From: NCEH01 sp002257205
GTDB lineage: Bacteria; Pseudomonadota; Alphaproteobacteria; Rhizobiales; Xanthobacteraceae
Assembly: GCF_043195105.1 (NCBI RefSeq)
Contig: NZ_JBAFWO010000014.1
DNA length: 64,000 nucleotides
Strand: one strand, 5' to 3'
Shown: one piece after another, positions 1 through 7,940 of the stretch
Position numbering within the stretch: position 1 is the first letter of the stretch
How the letters are laid out: each line of letters begins with the position of its first letter
Position numbers and translations under genes: made by a program
Notes under the pieces: generated by a model
Told to the model about the DNA's origin: nothing
What the model saw: only the letters and a program-made list of their open reading frames with translations
The model's database searches: none

Positions 1-300
1 GCAGCAACCCATCGTCCAGAGTTGGCTGGTCTGGATCTCGGTTTCGATGCTGACGTTGGCTTGCCGGGTAGAATGTAGTGCCATTCCACCCGAGCCGCGT
101 CGGCCCATGCTAGAATGGCGTTGGAGGTGAACTCGCTGTTGTTGTCGCTGACGATCGTCTTCGAGTGGCCGCGCTTTGTCAGCAGCCTTTCGAGTGCGCG
201 AGCGACCCTCACCCCGGATAGCGACCTGTCCGCCACCCATGCCAGGGATCGGCGGGTGTTCACCGCGATGCTCGCGCCAAGTGCGGGCGTCAGCGCATTG
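1..300 (-). pseudogene. IS3-family transposase (orfB) relic
   Basis: Read on the minus strand, this edge segment encodes the catalytic core of an IS3-type DDE transposase: the SLSG-RVAR-LERL helix, then IVSDNNSEFTSNAIL around the second Asp, then RVEWHYILPGKP. Both flanks diverge from the family: upstream of VNTRRS the usual DCTRE block is altered, and after PGKPT the expected QNAFVESFNG block is replaced by unrelated residues. The DNG-E motif is DNNSE here. No start codon, orfA or terminal repeat is visible, so this is a decayed internal piece of an insertion sequence. The left limit is set by the window edge and the right limit is approximate. Confidence 0.75.
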
Positions 301-335
301 GTGCAGGCTGCCACGTCATCTTAAGGATTGGTCGA

Positions 336-827
336 ATGCTAGGCTCGCGCCATGTCATCACCACGCTTTTGGTCGCTTCCGCTTTGAATTTGGCGCTGAT
401 GGTGCCCGGAGGCTTCGTCGAAACGCGTGATTTTAGCGCCTATCCCGCCATGGTTCTGGGCGCATTCAATGTGTTTCTGACCGTGCTCGGTTTGGGAAGC
501 CTCGTGCTCGCATATATTATCGCAAAAACCAGCAAAGGAAACGGGTGGGCAGGACTTGCCGGCCTCGCCTTCGTCGGCGTCTACCTGCTCGATCTCGGCC
601 GTATTTTCCCCGTGCCGCCCAATCCGATGTCGACGCTCCTGGCAACGCTGGAATGGATCGGTGCAGGACTGGGTATAGCCTTGGCTGCATCGTCCGTTGC
701 GCTTCGCGGCGCGGCGAATACAGCAACCTCGGCCAAGCCAACGCTTCCCATGACGGTCGTGTTAGGTCTCGTCCTCGTGGCGCTGATCATTGTGGCATTT
801 GCAACCAAGTCTGCAATGGGCATCTAG
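336..827 (+). CDS. Small integral membrane protein of unknown function
   Basis: The 163-residue product has about four hydrophobic segments (near residues 8-25, 38-62, 71-88 and 105-120) and a fifth near the C-terminus (139-157), with short polar loops, so it should sit in the inner membrane. I do not recognise a family. The start was chosen as the first ATG in a continuous hydrophobic reading frame. It stands alone between the IS3 relic and the tetR operon, and about 195 bases of apparently non-coding DNA with the tetR operator follow it. No catalytic or binding motif is visible. Confidence 0.7.
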   Translation: MLGSRHVITTLLVASALNLALMVPGGFVETRDFSAYPAMVLGAFNVFLTVLGLGSLVLAYIIAKTSKGNGWAGLAGLAFVGVYLLDLGRIFPVPPNPMSTLLATLEWIGAGLGIALAASSVALRGAANTATSAKPTLPMTVVLGLVLVALIIVAFATKSAMGI

Positions 828-972
828 ACCGCGTAGCGGCATAGGGGTGGCGACCGCAAAGGCCATGTGCCGCGCAGAAGGCTATGGTGTAGACATCGTT
901 CTCGTCCGGGTCTCGCGCGGCTCGCGGCGGTGGCGGACATCGCCTGTTCGTCGCGCGAAGGGGCTTGATCTA

Positions 973-1010
973 ATTTCATAACGCGCATTATGTAATGCAT
1001 GTTGTGAAAT
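973..1010. promoter_or_regulatory. Large dyad operator upstream of tetR
   Basis: Two nested inverted repeats share one centre (991.5). The outer arms are ATTTCATAAC at 973-982 and GTTGTGAAAT at 1001-1010 (one mismatch). The inner arms are GCATTA at 985-990 and TAATGC at 993-998, perfect, with a 2-base spacer. The site lies 13 bases before the tetR start, so it is the likely autoregulatory operator for the run 1023-4180. Binding is inferred, not shown. Confidence 0.7.
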
Positions 1011-1022
1011 GGAGCTCCGGAA

Positions 1023-1571
1023 ATGGCCCGCCCGCGCACCTTCGACGAAGACCGTCTCTTGACCGGCGCGATGCACGTGTTCCGCCGTCAGGGCTTTGCA
1101 GCAAGTTCCGTGCGCGATCTGGAGGAGGCGAGCGGCATGACCTCCGGAAGCCTCTACAACAGCTACCGCGACAAGCAGGGCCTCTTCGAGGCCGCATCCG
1201 CCCACTACAACCGGACGGTCCTCGCCCGCCGTATCGAGGATCATGCGCCCGAGGGCGCGGGCATCGCGGGCCTTCGGCGGCTGTTCCTATCCCTCCTGCG
1301 CGAGCCGGACGGAGGCTCGTCCGGCTGTCTGATCACCAACAGCGCGGTCGAATTCGGCGGCAAGGAACAGGCCGGTTTCGTCACCGAGGGATTGGCCGTC
1401 CTCCGCGCCTGTTTCGCCGATCGTCTCGGCGGCAATGACACGGAGGCCGTCGGCTTGCTCGCGCTCTATCAGGGCATCCTCGTTCTGATCCGGGCCGGCT
1501 ACGACAAGGCCGCGCTCGAAGCGATGATCACGCAGCATTTCGAGACATTGGAGAAGCGCCATGGATGCTGA
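1023..1571 (+). CDS. TetR/AcrR family transcriptional regulator
   Basis: This 182-residue protein has an N-terminal TetR helix-turn-helix: FDEDRLLTGAMHVFRRQGF, then the recognition part with SSVRDLEEASGMTSGSLYNSYRDKQGLF (two overlapping pieces of residues 5-55). The C-terminal helical domain carries the GCLI-NSAVEFG stretch typical of the regulators that control neighbouring oxidoreductases. The ATG at 1023 has a GGAG about eight bases upstream and follows the dyad operator at 973-1010. Its last codons overlap the start of the next gene (1561), which indicates translational coupling. It probably represses its own operon. The ligand is unknown; an electrophile or small organic molecule is a guess from the genes downstream. 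Confidence 0.9.
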   Translation: MARPRTFDEDRLLTGAMHVFRRQGFAASSVRDLEEASGMTSGSLYNSYRDKQGLFEAASAHYNRTVLARRIEDHAPEGAGIAGLRRLFLSLLREPDGGSSGCLITNSAVEFGGKEQAGFVTEGLAVLRACFADRLGGNDTEAVGLLALYQGILVLIRAGYDKAALEAMITQHFETLEKRHGC

Positions 1572-1938
1572 AGCGCTCTGGTCCCGCTATGCCGCGATCT
1601 GGTCGTCCGACCCGGCGCGGCGGGAGAGCGAGTTGAAGGAATGCCTCGCCGACGACGTCAGCTACTGCGACCCGAACGGTCCGCTGAGGGGGCGGGCCGC
1701 ACTATCCGACTACATGGCCGGCTTCCAGCAGAGCGTGCCGGGCGGCCGTTTCCGGATCGTCCAGGTGATCGCGCACAACGGCCGGTCTCTCGCCCAATGG
1801 GCGCTCCAGAATGCGGACGGCGCCGTGCTGCAGCTTGGTGCGAGCTTTGCCCATCATGATGGCGAGGGGCGCCTGAAGGAGATCAGCGGGTTCTTCCCGC
1901 TGACGTCGTCGGACCCCGCGGCGGACGCCTCGACATGA
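1561..1938 (+). CDS. NTF2-like (SnoaL-type) protein
   Basis: The 125-residue product has the cone-shaped NTF2-like pattern: an N-terminal helix (WSRYAAIWSSDP), DDVSYCDPNGPLRGRAALSDY, and repeated beta strands ending in ISGFFPL. Proteins of this fold act as isomerases, small hydrolases or binding proteins, and the active-site residues are not conserved enough to name a reaction. The start codon lies inside the tetR 3' end and the stop overlaps the TfoX-type gene that begins at 1935, so the three are translated as a unit. No signal peptide, so cytoplasmic. Confidence 0.8.
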   Translation: MDAEALWSRYAAIWSSDPARRESELKECLADDVSYCDPNGPLRGRAALSDYMAGFQQSVPGGRFRIVQVIAHNGRSLAQWALQNADGAVLQLGASFAHHDGEGRLKEISGFFPLTSSDPAADAST

Positions 1939-2273
1939 CGTCGCAGCGGGCGCTGGCCGAAGACTACGCCGCCAGGATCGACGGTCTCGGCCCGATTTCC
2001 GTGCACCGGTATTTCGGCGGCGCGAGCCTGCGGGCCGATGGCGTCCAGTTCGGCTTCGTCATGAAGGGCGTCCTCTATCTCAAGGCCGACGAACTCAGCC
2101 GCGGCGCCTTCGAACGCCATGGCTGCGCGCCGTTCAGCTACCCGGGCGCCTCCAGGCAGGTGACGGTCGCGGCCTATTACGAGGCACCAAGCGAGATCCT
2201 CGACGACCCCGAAGACTTGTCCGGCTGGGCAGCGGATGCGCTCAGGGCCGCCCGTTTGGTTCGTCGCCGATGA
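1935..2273 (+). CDS. TfoX N-terminal domain protein
   Basis: This 112-residue protein matches the TfoX/Sxy N-terminal domain alone: ALAEDYAARIDGLGPISVHR, RYFGGASLRADGVQFGFV, VLYLKADE, then PFSYPGASRQVTVAAYYEAP and the closing D-LSGWAADAL-AAR helix. In gamma-proteobacteria TfoX activates competence genes, but single-domain copies in alphaproteobacteria are common and of unknown role, so no competence function is claimed. It overlaps the preceding NTF2-like gene by four bases. The next gene starts 174 bases later. Confidence 0.85.
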   Translation: MTSQRALAEDYAARIDGLGPISVHRYFGGASLRADGVQFGFVMKGVLYLKADELSRGAFERHGCAPFSYPGASRQVTVAAYYEAPSEILDDPEDLSGWAADALRAARLVRRR

Positions 2274-2447
2274 CGGCACGACCAAACATGGAGCCCCTCG
2301 AGACCATCTCGCAAATCAGTGCAGGACGCAGCGGGCTGCGCCGGCTCGCGCGCGCCGTCGGACTTGAGCGAAATTTCATCCGGGTAATATTGACGGATCA
2401 TTTTCGCCCGGGTATTAAGTCGCCATCGTCTTTCCGGTGCGCGCTCA

Positions 2448-2819
2448 ATGTCCGGCCTGCTGTCAAAACCCCATAAGGCCTTCGAAGGCCATCGATTGCT
2501 GCTCGCCGGCCCGCTGGTCGCGGTCGCTCTCGCCGTCAAGACCGCGACAGAAAACGGCGCGCCGAACACGATCCTCGTGTTCGACAAGCGGCAAGCACGA
2601 CGGGCGGCGCAGGAGGCCGCCTCTCACTTCATGCAGGCGATTGCGGGCGACCTGCCCGGCTATGAAGAGGCAACGCGCGCGCTCTTCTCAGACGATCGCC
2701 CGAGACTGGGGCACAGCATCGCCGACTGGCCGCACGACATCCGCGCGCACGCCCTGCGCCTGGCGTTCGGCGTGCCGGATGCCCCGACATCGGAGCGCGA
2801 CCGAAAGGAAACGCCATGA
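2448..2819 (+). CDS. DUF2239 family protein, shortened by an internal deletion
   Basis: The 123-residue product carries both ends of the DUF2239 family. The front is FEGHRLLLAGPLVAVALAVK and ILVFD; the back is ARRAAQEAASHFMQAIAGDL, then GYEEATRALFSDD and IADWPHDIRAHALRLAFG. In the family as I know it, the strand ending ILVFD is followed by a DATGR-type segment and a middle part of roughly 80-90 residues that is absent here; VFD joins almost directly to the C-terminal helix. The reading frame is kept, so a shortened protein could still be made. Its function is unknown. It overlaps the next start by four bases (2816). Confidence 0.7.
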   Translation: MSGLLSKPHKAFEGHRLLLAGPLVAVALAVKTATENGAPNTILVFDKRQARRAAQEAASHFMQAIAGDLPGYEEATRALFSDDRPRLGHSIADWPHDIRAHALRLAFGVPDAPTSERDRKETP

Positions 2820-3256
2820 CCGCGTCCGCCGGCATCGGCTACCTCGAACCGACGCAAAGCGCCGGCAGGCTTTTCGTGCAGCGCGGCCTCGAAGGCCCTG
2901 TCATCATGCTGAACCTGCTGCGGTTTCGGGAGGTGGCCGATTACACGGCCCATCCGGACCTCGCGCCGGCCGCGCCGATCAGCGGCGTGGAAGCCTTCGA
3001 TCGGTATTTCAAGCCCACGCTGCCCTTCTTGCGCGCGAGCAGCGGCGACGTCGTGTTTCTCGGTGCCGGCGGGCCGTTCCTGATCGGGCCGGAGGACGAG
3101 AGGTGGGACAGGGCGATGCTGGTCCGCCAGACGAGCGTCGCCGCCTTCCTCGCCTTCGCGCGCCATGACGCCTATCTGGCGGGCCTCGGCCACCGCACCG
3201 CAGCCCTGGAGGACTCGCGCCTGCTGCCTCTCACCGAATTGCCGTTCTCGGCGTGA
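2816..3256 (+). CDS. DUF1330-like (ferredoxin-like fold) protein
   Basis: This 146-residue protein contains the VIMLNLLRFRE strand and the alpha-beta layout of the DUF1330/dimeric alpha-beta barrel group. That is followed by ISGVEAFDRYFKPTLPFLRA, VVFLGAGGPFLIGPEDERWD and a MLVRQTSVAAFLAFARHDAY segment. A second, distant relative lies at 49367-49735 in this window (VVMLNLLRFQE). Small proteins of this fold include monooxygenases and isomerases, but no active site can be assigned. The start overlaps the DUF2239 stop, and the hydrolase gene begins 18 bases after its stop. Confidence 0.75.
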   Translation: MTASAGIGYLEPTQSAGRLFVQRGLEGPVIMLNLLRFREVADYTAHPDLAPAAPISGVEAFDRYFKPTLPFLRASSGDVVFLGAGGPFLIGPEDERWDRAMLVRQTSVAAFLAFARHDAYLAGLGHRTAALEDSRLLPLTELPFSA

Positions 3257-3274
3257 CCCGGAAAGAGCGCGACC

Positions 3275-4180
3275 ATGAACACAGTGAAAGCCAATGGCAT
3301 CGATCTGGCCTGGGATCATTTCGGCCGCGAGGGCGATCCGGCGATCCTGCTGATCGCCGGCATGGGCGTTCAGATGATCCGCTGGGCCGTCCCGTTCTGC
3401 GAAGAACTGGCGGCGCGCGGCTATCGCGTGATCCGTTTCGACAATCGCGACGCCGGGTGCTCGACGCATCTTGGTCACTACGCCCCGCCGGACTTCGGCG
3501 CGTTGGCCGCCGCGCTCATGGCCGGGCGGCAGCCCGACGTTCCCTATACGCTTCATGACATGGCTGCCGATGCGGTCGGCCTGCTCGATGCCCTCGTCAT
3601 CGATCGGGCGCATGTGGTCGGCCTGTCGATGGGCGGCATGATCGCGCAGATCATGGCGAGCGAGTATCCCGAACGGGTCCTGTTCCTGACCTCGATCATG
3701 TCGGGCACCGGCAATCCGGCCCTTCCGCAAGCCGAGCCGGACGTCATGGCCCTGATGATGCGCCCCGCGCCAGATCCGGTCTCGGACGAGGCCGGATTTC
3801 AGGCGCACAGCCTCGCGTTCACGCGCCGCATCGCCGGCCCAGGCCACCCGGTCGACGAGGCGGCACATCGCGTCCTTGTTCTGGAGGAGGTCGCTCGCGC
3901 CTATGATCCGGGCAGCACCGGACGGCAGATCGCCGCCATGGCCGTGGCCGGAGATCGTCGCGCGCGCCTCGGGAGCGTCGGCGTGCCGACGCTCATCATC
4001 CATGGAACGGACGATCCGCTGATTCCTCCGGCCTGCGGTGCGGATACCGCCACCTCGATCTCGGGCGCAGAGTTCATGCTGATCGACGGCATGGGACACC
4101 ACCTGCCGGCCACGCTGCATCGCACGGTCGCGGATGCCATCGACCGTGTGGCGAAAAGGACACCGCCGAACATCCGGTAA
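3275..4180 (+). CDS. Alpha/beta hydrolase
   Basis: The 301-residue protein shows a full alpha/beta hydrolase core. LLIAGMG near residue 25 supplies the oxyanion region, VIRFDNRDAGCS follows, and the nucleophile elbow GLSMGG places the catalytic Ser near residue 117. The acid is in HGTDDPLIP (near 248) and the His in GMGHHLP (near 274). The DNRDAG-S motif and the cap resemble the group of esterases and lactonases often annotated as tetracycline- or carboxyl-ester hydrolases; the substrate is not predictable. A ribosome site-like GGAAAGAG precedes the ATG. It is the last gene of the tetR-led run. Confidence 0.88.
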   Translation: MNTVKANGIDLAWDHFGREGDPAILLIAGMGVQMIRWAVPFCEELAARGYRVIRFDNRDAGCSTHLGHYAPPDFGALAAALMAGRQPDVPYTLHDMAADAVGLLDALVIDRAHVVGLSMGGMIAQIMASEYPERVLFLTSIMSGTGNPALPQAEPDVMALMMRPAPDPVSDEAGFQAHSLAFTRRIAGPGHPVDEAAHRVLVLEEVARAYDPGSTGRQIAAMAVAGDRRARLGSVGVPTLIIHGTDDPLIPPACGADTATSISGAEFMLIDGMGHHLPATLHRTVADAIDRVAKRTPPNIR

Positions 4181-4600
4181 CGCACTTGGCTCAAGATCGC
4201 CGGCCGAACACCGCCGCGCCGCTCTATTCCGATCGCGTTCTCATCGGCCGCTGTCCTCCGACATATGCGGCGCATGCATCCGGTCACGACACACTTTCAA
4301 TCCGCACTCGATTGTTCTGAGTGATAGTAACGTGCTGATTTTTCGGCGTAATATTTTTGCACACGACGAAGAACCGTCTCCCCGATCCGCTGAATTCAAA
4401 AGGAAATTTCGCAGATTCAGAATCTGGTCGATTCCAGCGACTATCGGCATCGATTGGTCGATTTCGCCGCGACGGCACATCGATTCAGAGCCAAAATACG
4501 AATGCAACTGTACTGCTAAGAGGGATCCAGAAGTCATGATGGAACTCCTTTTCTAAAGGGAGTCGATCGGAGCGCGGGGCCGATCAGCCGTTTCCTGTTC
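4181..4600. other. Intergenic region with a copy of a dispersed repeat
   Basis: No credible gene is seen on either strand between the hydrolase stop and the SDR stop, which converge here. The centre (about 4437-4480) carries a diverged copy of a sequence also found near 30213 and 54135; the twelve bases ACTATCGGCATC at 4440-4451 are identical in all three. The AT content rises around 4310-4370. Confidence 0.5.
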
Positions 4601-5257
4601 TCAGCCGGCGGGCGTATATACGGTCTCCACCTGCCACGAACCGGCGGGCTGGCTGTGCAGTTGCCAGAACTGTTCGGCGACGGCATTGGCGTCTTTGCTG
4701 TTCATGACGAGGCCTGCGACGGTAACGGTCGCGACGTGGACGCCTTTTTCCCGGAACGGCTCGAAGATGCCTTGCGCCAGCGCGCGAATACCTGCCTTAC
4801 CGATGCTCAGAGAGAGAAAATCCGGATGCGGCTGAAGGCCGAAGCCGCCGCCTGTGAACAGGATGGAGCCTGAGCTGCGTGCGATCATGTTGCGCGCCGC
4901 AGCCTGCGCAGCGACCATGGCGCCACCGATATTAACAGCGAGATCATAGTTGAACGTCTCGCGCGGTTGATCTGCCAACGTAGCCTTTCGCAGCGAGGCC
5001 GCATTGAAGTGCAGAACATCTATTCCGGCGAAATCGCTTTCGACGTGCGATACGAGCGCTGCGACGCTTGACGGTTCAGCTGCATCGACCCTGCGTACTT
5101 CGACCTTATGGCCCTTCGCCGCGAGCTGCCCTGCAAGCTCCTTCGTCTTGGTCTCGTTCCGCGCACTCAAGATGACCCGGAAACCTTCCCCGGCAAACCG
5201 CTCGGCTGTCGCCAGGCCCATACCCGGACCGGTGCCAATGCTAAGAAACGTCTTCAT
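4601..5257 (-). CDS. SDR-family protein lacking the catalytic tyrosine
   Basis: The 218-residue product has a Rossmann start with GTGPGMG in place of the classical TGxxxGxG, then SARNETKTKEL, the VDAAEPSSV strand and LHFNAASL where NNAG is normal. At the catalytic position the sequence is FLSLSIGKAGIRAL: the Lys is present but the residue four positions earlier is Leu, not Tyr. This divergent SDR group may bind NAD(P) without normal dehydrogenase chemistry, or use another residue. It is short for the family (about 250). The gene is leftward and monocistronic as far as can be seen. Confidence 0.8.
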   Translation of the reverse strand: MKTFLSIGTGPGMGLATAERFAGEGFRVILSARNETKTKELAGQLAAKGHKVEVRRVDAAEPSSVAALVSHVESDFAGIDVLHFNAASLRKATLADQPRETFNYDLAVNIGGAMVAAQAAARNMIARSSGSILFTGGGFGLQPHPDFLSLSIGKAGIRALAQGIFEPFREKGVHVATVTVAGLVMNSKDANAVAEQFWQLHSQPAGSWQVETVYTPAG

Positions 5258-5414
5258 GATCTACCTCCTCAACAATGGGATAACCCAACGTGTTCATCTT
5301 CGCTCGACGCCGAGAAGCGCTCGAGATGCGACGCTTCAATGCGACCAGTGAATCGAAACGGCCGCTGACCAACAGGTTGCTTCGCGCTTCGCTTGGCGCA
5401 TTGCCGATTCCACC

Positions 5415-6308
5415 TCAAGCGACGGAGTTGGCTGTTGATAGCGTCTCAATAAGAATTCGGGCGACGGCGTCCGGACTTTCCAGCGAAGCGATATGCCTTG
5501 TGTCCTTGAGGATGATCATCTTCGCACCCTTGATCAGGGCCCGGTCTGCTTCGCGCTCGCCCGGGCGCGACCAATCATGATCGCCATAGACCAGTGTCAC
5601 CGGGGCATTGATCTGAGCGTAATGCGATCGCGCTGAGACGTAGCTCGGAAGACCTCTGTAAACGGCGCGCGCAACCTTTGCGTAGCCGGGTCGCTTTCCC
5701 CCTTTCACCAGTTCGTCAAGCAGGTCCGGCGGCAGGCGGCGCGGGTCGTGAAAACCGCCGCCCAAAATACCGGCGAGCGAGGACTTGCTTTCCATGGCAG
5801 CGAACATCGGCCCGATTAGGGGTGCACGCACGCTTTTGATAAGGACCGACGCGAGCAAGTTCGCCCGCTCCGCGCCCGGCAGATAGTCGTAGGGGTTAAA
5901 GGCGACGACCTGTTTCACGCGATCGCCGAGCGCCGCAGCCGCCGTCAAGGCCAGTGTGGCGCCCAGCGACTCGCCGGCCAGCGTGATGTCGCGTAGGTCG
6001 AGCCGTTCGATGAAATTGACAACATGCTGCCGCATCGCCGGCTCCCGATAGTCGGCGCCGGGCACGATGTCCGACCAGCCAAAGCCCGGATAGTCGAACG
6101 CGTAGACGGTGAAGTGATCGGTCAGCTTAGGGATCACCCGTTGATACAGGTCGAGCTGTGTCCGGATCGAATGCAGCAGCACCAGCACCGGGCCCTGCCC
6201 CGCCCGCAAATAGCGCACCTTCGGGCCGCCGTCGGTCAGCGACAGGAATTGCGGTTTCTGATCGGGCCACCAGCGGCGCGTGTAATCGACGGCATCTTGC
6301 ATCGTCAT
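5415..6308 (-). CDS. Alpha/beta hydrolase
   Basis: The 297-residue protein has the alpha/beta hydrolase layout: VLVLLHSIRTQLDLY near the N-terminus, VYAFDYPGFGWSD, the nucleophile elbow AGESLGA, the acid in VYGDHDWS and the His in DTRHIASLESP. The frame stays open well upstream into the DJ-1 gene, but the start is placed at MTMQDAVDYTRRWW because the upstream part is only the antisense shadow of arginine-rich frames and would overlap the neighbour. It likely shares a transcript with the DJ-1/PfpI gene 65 bases upstream. Epoxide hydrolase or dehalogenase-like activity cannot be distinguished. Confidence 0.85.
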   Translation of the reverse strand: MTMQDAVDYTRRWWPDQKPQFLSLTDGGPKVRYLRAGQGPVLVLLHSIRTQLDLYQRVIPKLTDHFTVYAFDYPGFGWSDIVPGADYREPAMRQHVVNFIERLDLRDITLAGESLGATLALTAAAALGDRVKQVVAFNPYDYLPGAERANLLASVLIKSVRAPLIGPMFAAMESKSSLAGILGGGFHDPRRLPPDLLDELVKGGKRPGYAKVARAVYRGLPSYVSARSHYAQINAPVTLVYGDHDWSRPGEREADRALIKGAKMIILKDTRHIASLESPDAVARILIETLSTANSVA

Positions 6309-6373
6309 GATCGTTCTCGTTCGTAATGTCTGGATGTTGCGCCGGCGGTGCGGCGATGCGCGCGCCCGATCGC

Positions 6374-7237
6374 TCAGGCTGCGCCCGCCTCGAGCACTTC
6401 GGCGAAGGTGCGGGCAAAGCTGTGGGCGTCGCCGGGCCAGCGCGCCGAGATATAATTCCCGTCCCGCACCACCCAGGCGGGGCGCTCGTCCGTCGCCGTG
6501 TCGCGCGCCAAGCCGCTCGTCTTGCGCTTGAACTCGGGATCGCTCGCGGGCACGTCGCTGAAATCTGAGGGGCTCGCGAGCGCGCGCGTCACCTCCTGCT
6601 GCACGGACATGTATCCGAAGGGTTGCCCCGCCGCCTCCACGTAGGTGCGATAATAGTTGGGATCCCAGAAGCGGCCGAAATGCGCGAGTGTGTTGCCCTT
6701 GCGTTCGATTGCCCAAGGCAGCGTCGTGGTTTTTCGCCCATAGAGCACGGACCGGCCGTCGCCGCGCTTGCTCCGCGCAGCCAGCAGCACGCCGTGGCAG
6801 ATCGCCGCCACCGGCTTTTGCTCAGCGAAGAACGCGACGGTGATGCGCTGAAGAATACTGCTTTCGAAAAATTCGCGCATACCGCGCGCCCGGTGCCCGC
6901 CGCCGAGCACCAGGGCATCGAAGTCCCCGGGCTCGATCTGGTCCCAGCGCATCGGGTTCATGAAGGCCGGATCGCGCAGCATCTCGGCATAGGCGTTCCG
7001 GGCGTCTGAATTGGCACCCAGCAGACGGCCGAGGACGCGGAGATGGCGCAGCACCGGGATGCCGCTCCAAGGGTCGAGCCCGATACCCGAGAGCATGATT
7101 GGGTCGCAGGCGCTTGGCTTGCCGTCGGGTGTCGCAAAAACGACCCGATGACCGCGCTGCGTCAGAATCTTCCAGCTCACCGCGACTTCCGTGGGGTCGA
7201 AATCGCGGCTGGGGATCGGGAGCAGAATGAGGCTCAT
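6374..7237 (-). CDS. DJ-1/PfpI family protein (class I glutamine amidotransferase-like)
   Basis: This 287-residue protein begins with a PfpI-like strand (LILLPIPSRDFDPTEVAVSW), has RGHRVVFATPDG, then LVLGGGHRARGMREF and the nucleophile elbow AAICHGVLLAARS with the Cys near residue 147. That arrangement fits DJ-1/PfpI proteins of the larger, Hsp31-like type, which act as glyoxalases, deglycases or peptidases. Beyond the core it has an extra C-terminal half with DERPAWVVRDGNYISARWPG, a conserved closing motif of this subgroup. It heads a leftward pair with the hydrolase gene. Stress protection against reactive aldehydes is a family-based inference. Confidence 0.88.
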   Translation of the reverse strand: MSLILLPIPSRDFDPTEVAVSWKILTQRGHRVVFATPDGKPSACDPIMLSGIGLDPWSGIPVLRHLRVLGRLLGANSDARNAYAEMLRDPAFMNPMRWDQIEPGDFDALVLGGGHRARGMREFFESSILQRITVAFFAEQKPVAAICHGVLLAARSKRGDGRSVLYGRKTTTLPWAIERKGNTLAHFGRFWDPNYYRTYVEAAGQPFGYMSVQQEVTRALASPSDFSDVPASDPEFKRKTSGLARDTATDERPAWVVRDGNYISARWPGDAHSFARTFAEVLEAGAA

Positions 7238-7940
7238 GGCGAGAGTCCTTTCGATGGAAACGGTTGGCCACCGGTGGCTCGAGATCGAGTGCTCGCGCTA
7301 CAAGACACGGCGCAATATCGACCTCGCGGCGCTGCGACCCTCGACCACCGCCGATGACCTCGACGGTGGAAAGTTCCTCTCCAACAATTTCGACTGGCGG
7401 TGAGTTGACGGTCAGACCTTTCTCCATCGGTGGCAACTCGGGTACAGCTTCAGCGATCCAAGCATTGGTGACCTCTGTGCACTAAGCGAAATGCTGCGCA
7501 GGGGTCTTTCCAAATCCATGCGTGGCATTTCAAGATCTTGTTTTTTTCAACGTCGCCTTCGACAGGCCCGTGCCGCATTCCCCACCTCGGACGTGCAATC
7601 GATCGCACATGCGCACCGCGCGTTTTTCAGATTCGTGTTTTTCGTCGGTCGTGAACAAAGACTAAGCGGCCGAACGTGAGTCTCTTTTTTGGGGTCTTGC
7701 GCGATTCGAGATTCCAGGATTTTGCGGCTTCGGGGTCATGTTGCGGTTTCGGTTTGCGCCCCCCGTGGGAAGTCACCATCCGGCACCACCGCGCGAATGA
7801 ACGGGAAATGCTTCGATCCACGCTCCCGCTTGGGGAGCGCAAGAAGAGGCGTACCGCCGATTTCTGACGACCAGTTGATCCCGCGCCCGTTTATATCCGG
7901 CCTGTCTCGCGATATGGCGATCTCATAAGGACACGAGACG
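7238..7940. other. Intergenic region between divergent genes
   Basis: About 700 bases separate the DJ-1 start from the LuxR-type start. Short open frames occur on both strands but none has a recognisable product or a convincing ribosome site. Promoters for both divergent genes should lie here. A T-rich stretch near 7541-7547 and another near 7684-7690 are the only compositional features noticed. Confidence 0.5.

Noticed and set aside
2660..4120. 486-codon open frame on the minus strand
   Set aside because: Antisense to DUF2239, DUF1330-like and hydrolase genes, each with clear family motifs; no domain in the antisense product.
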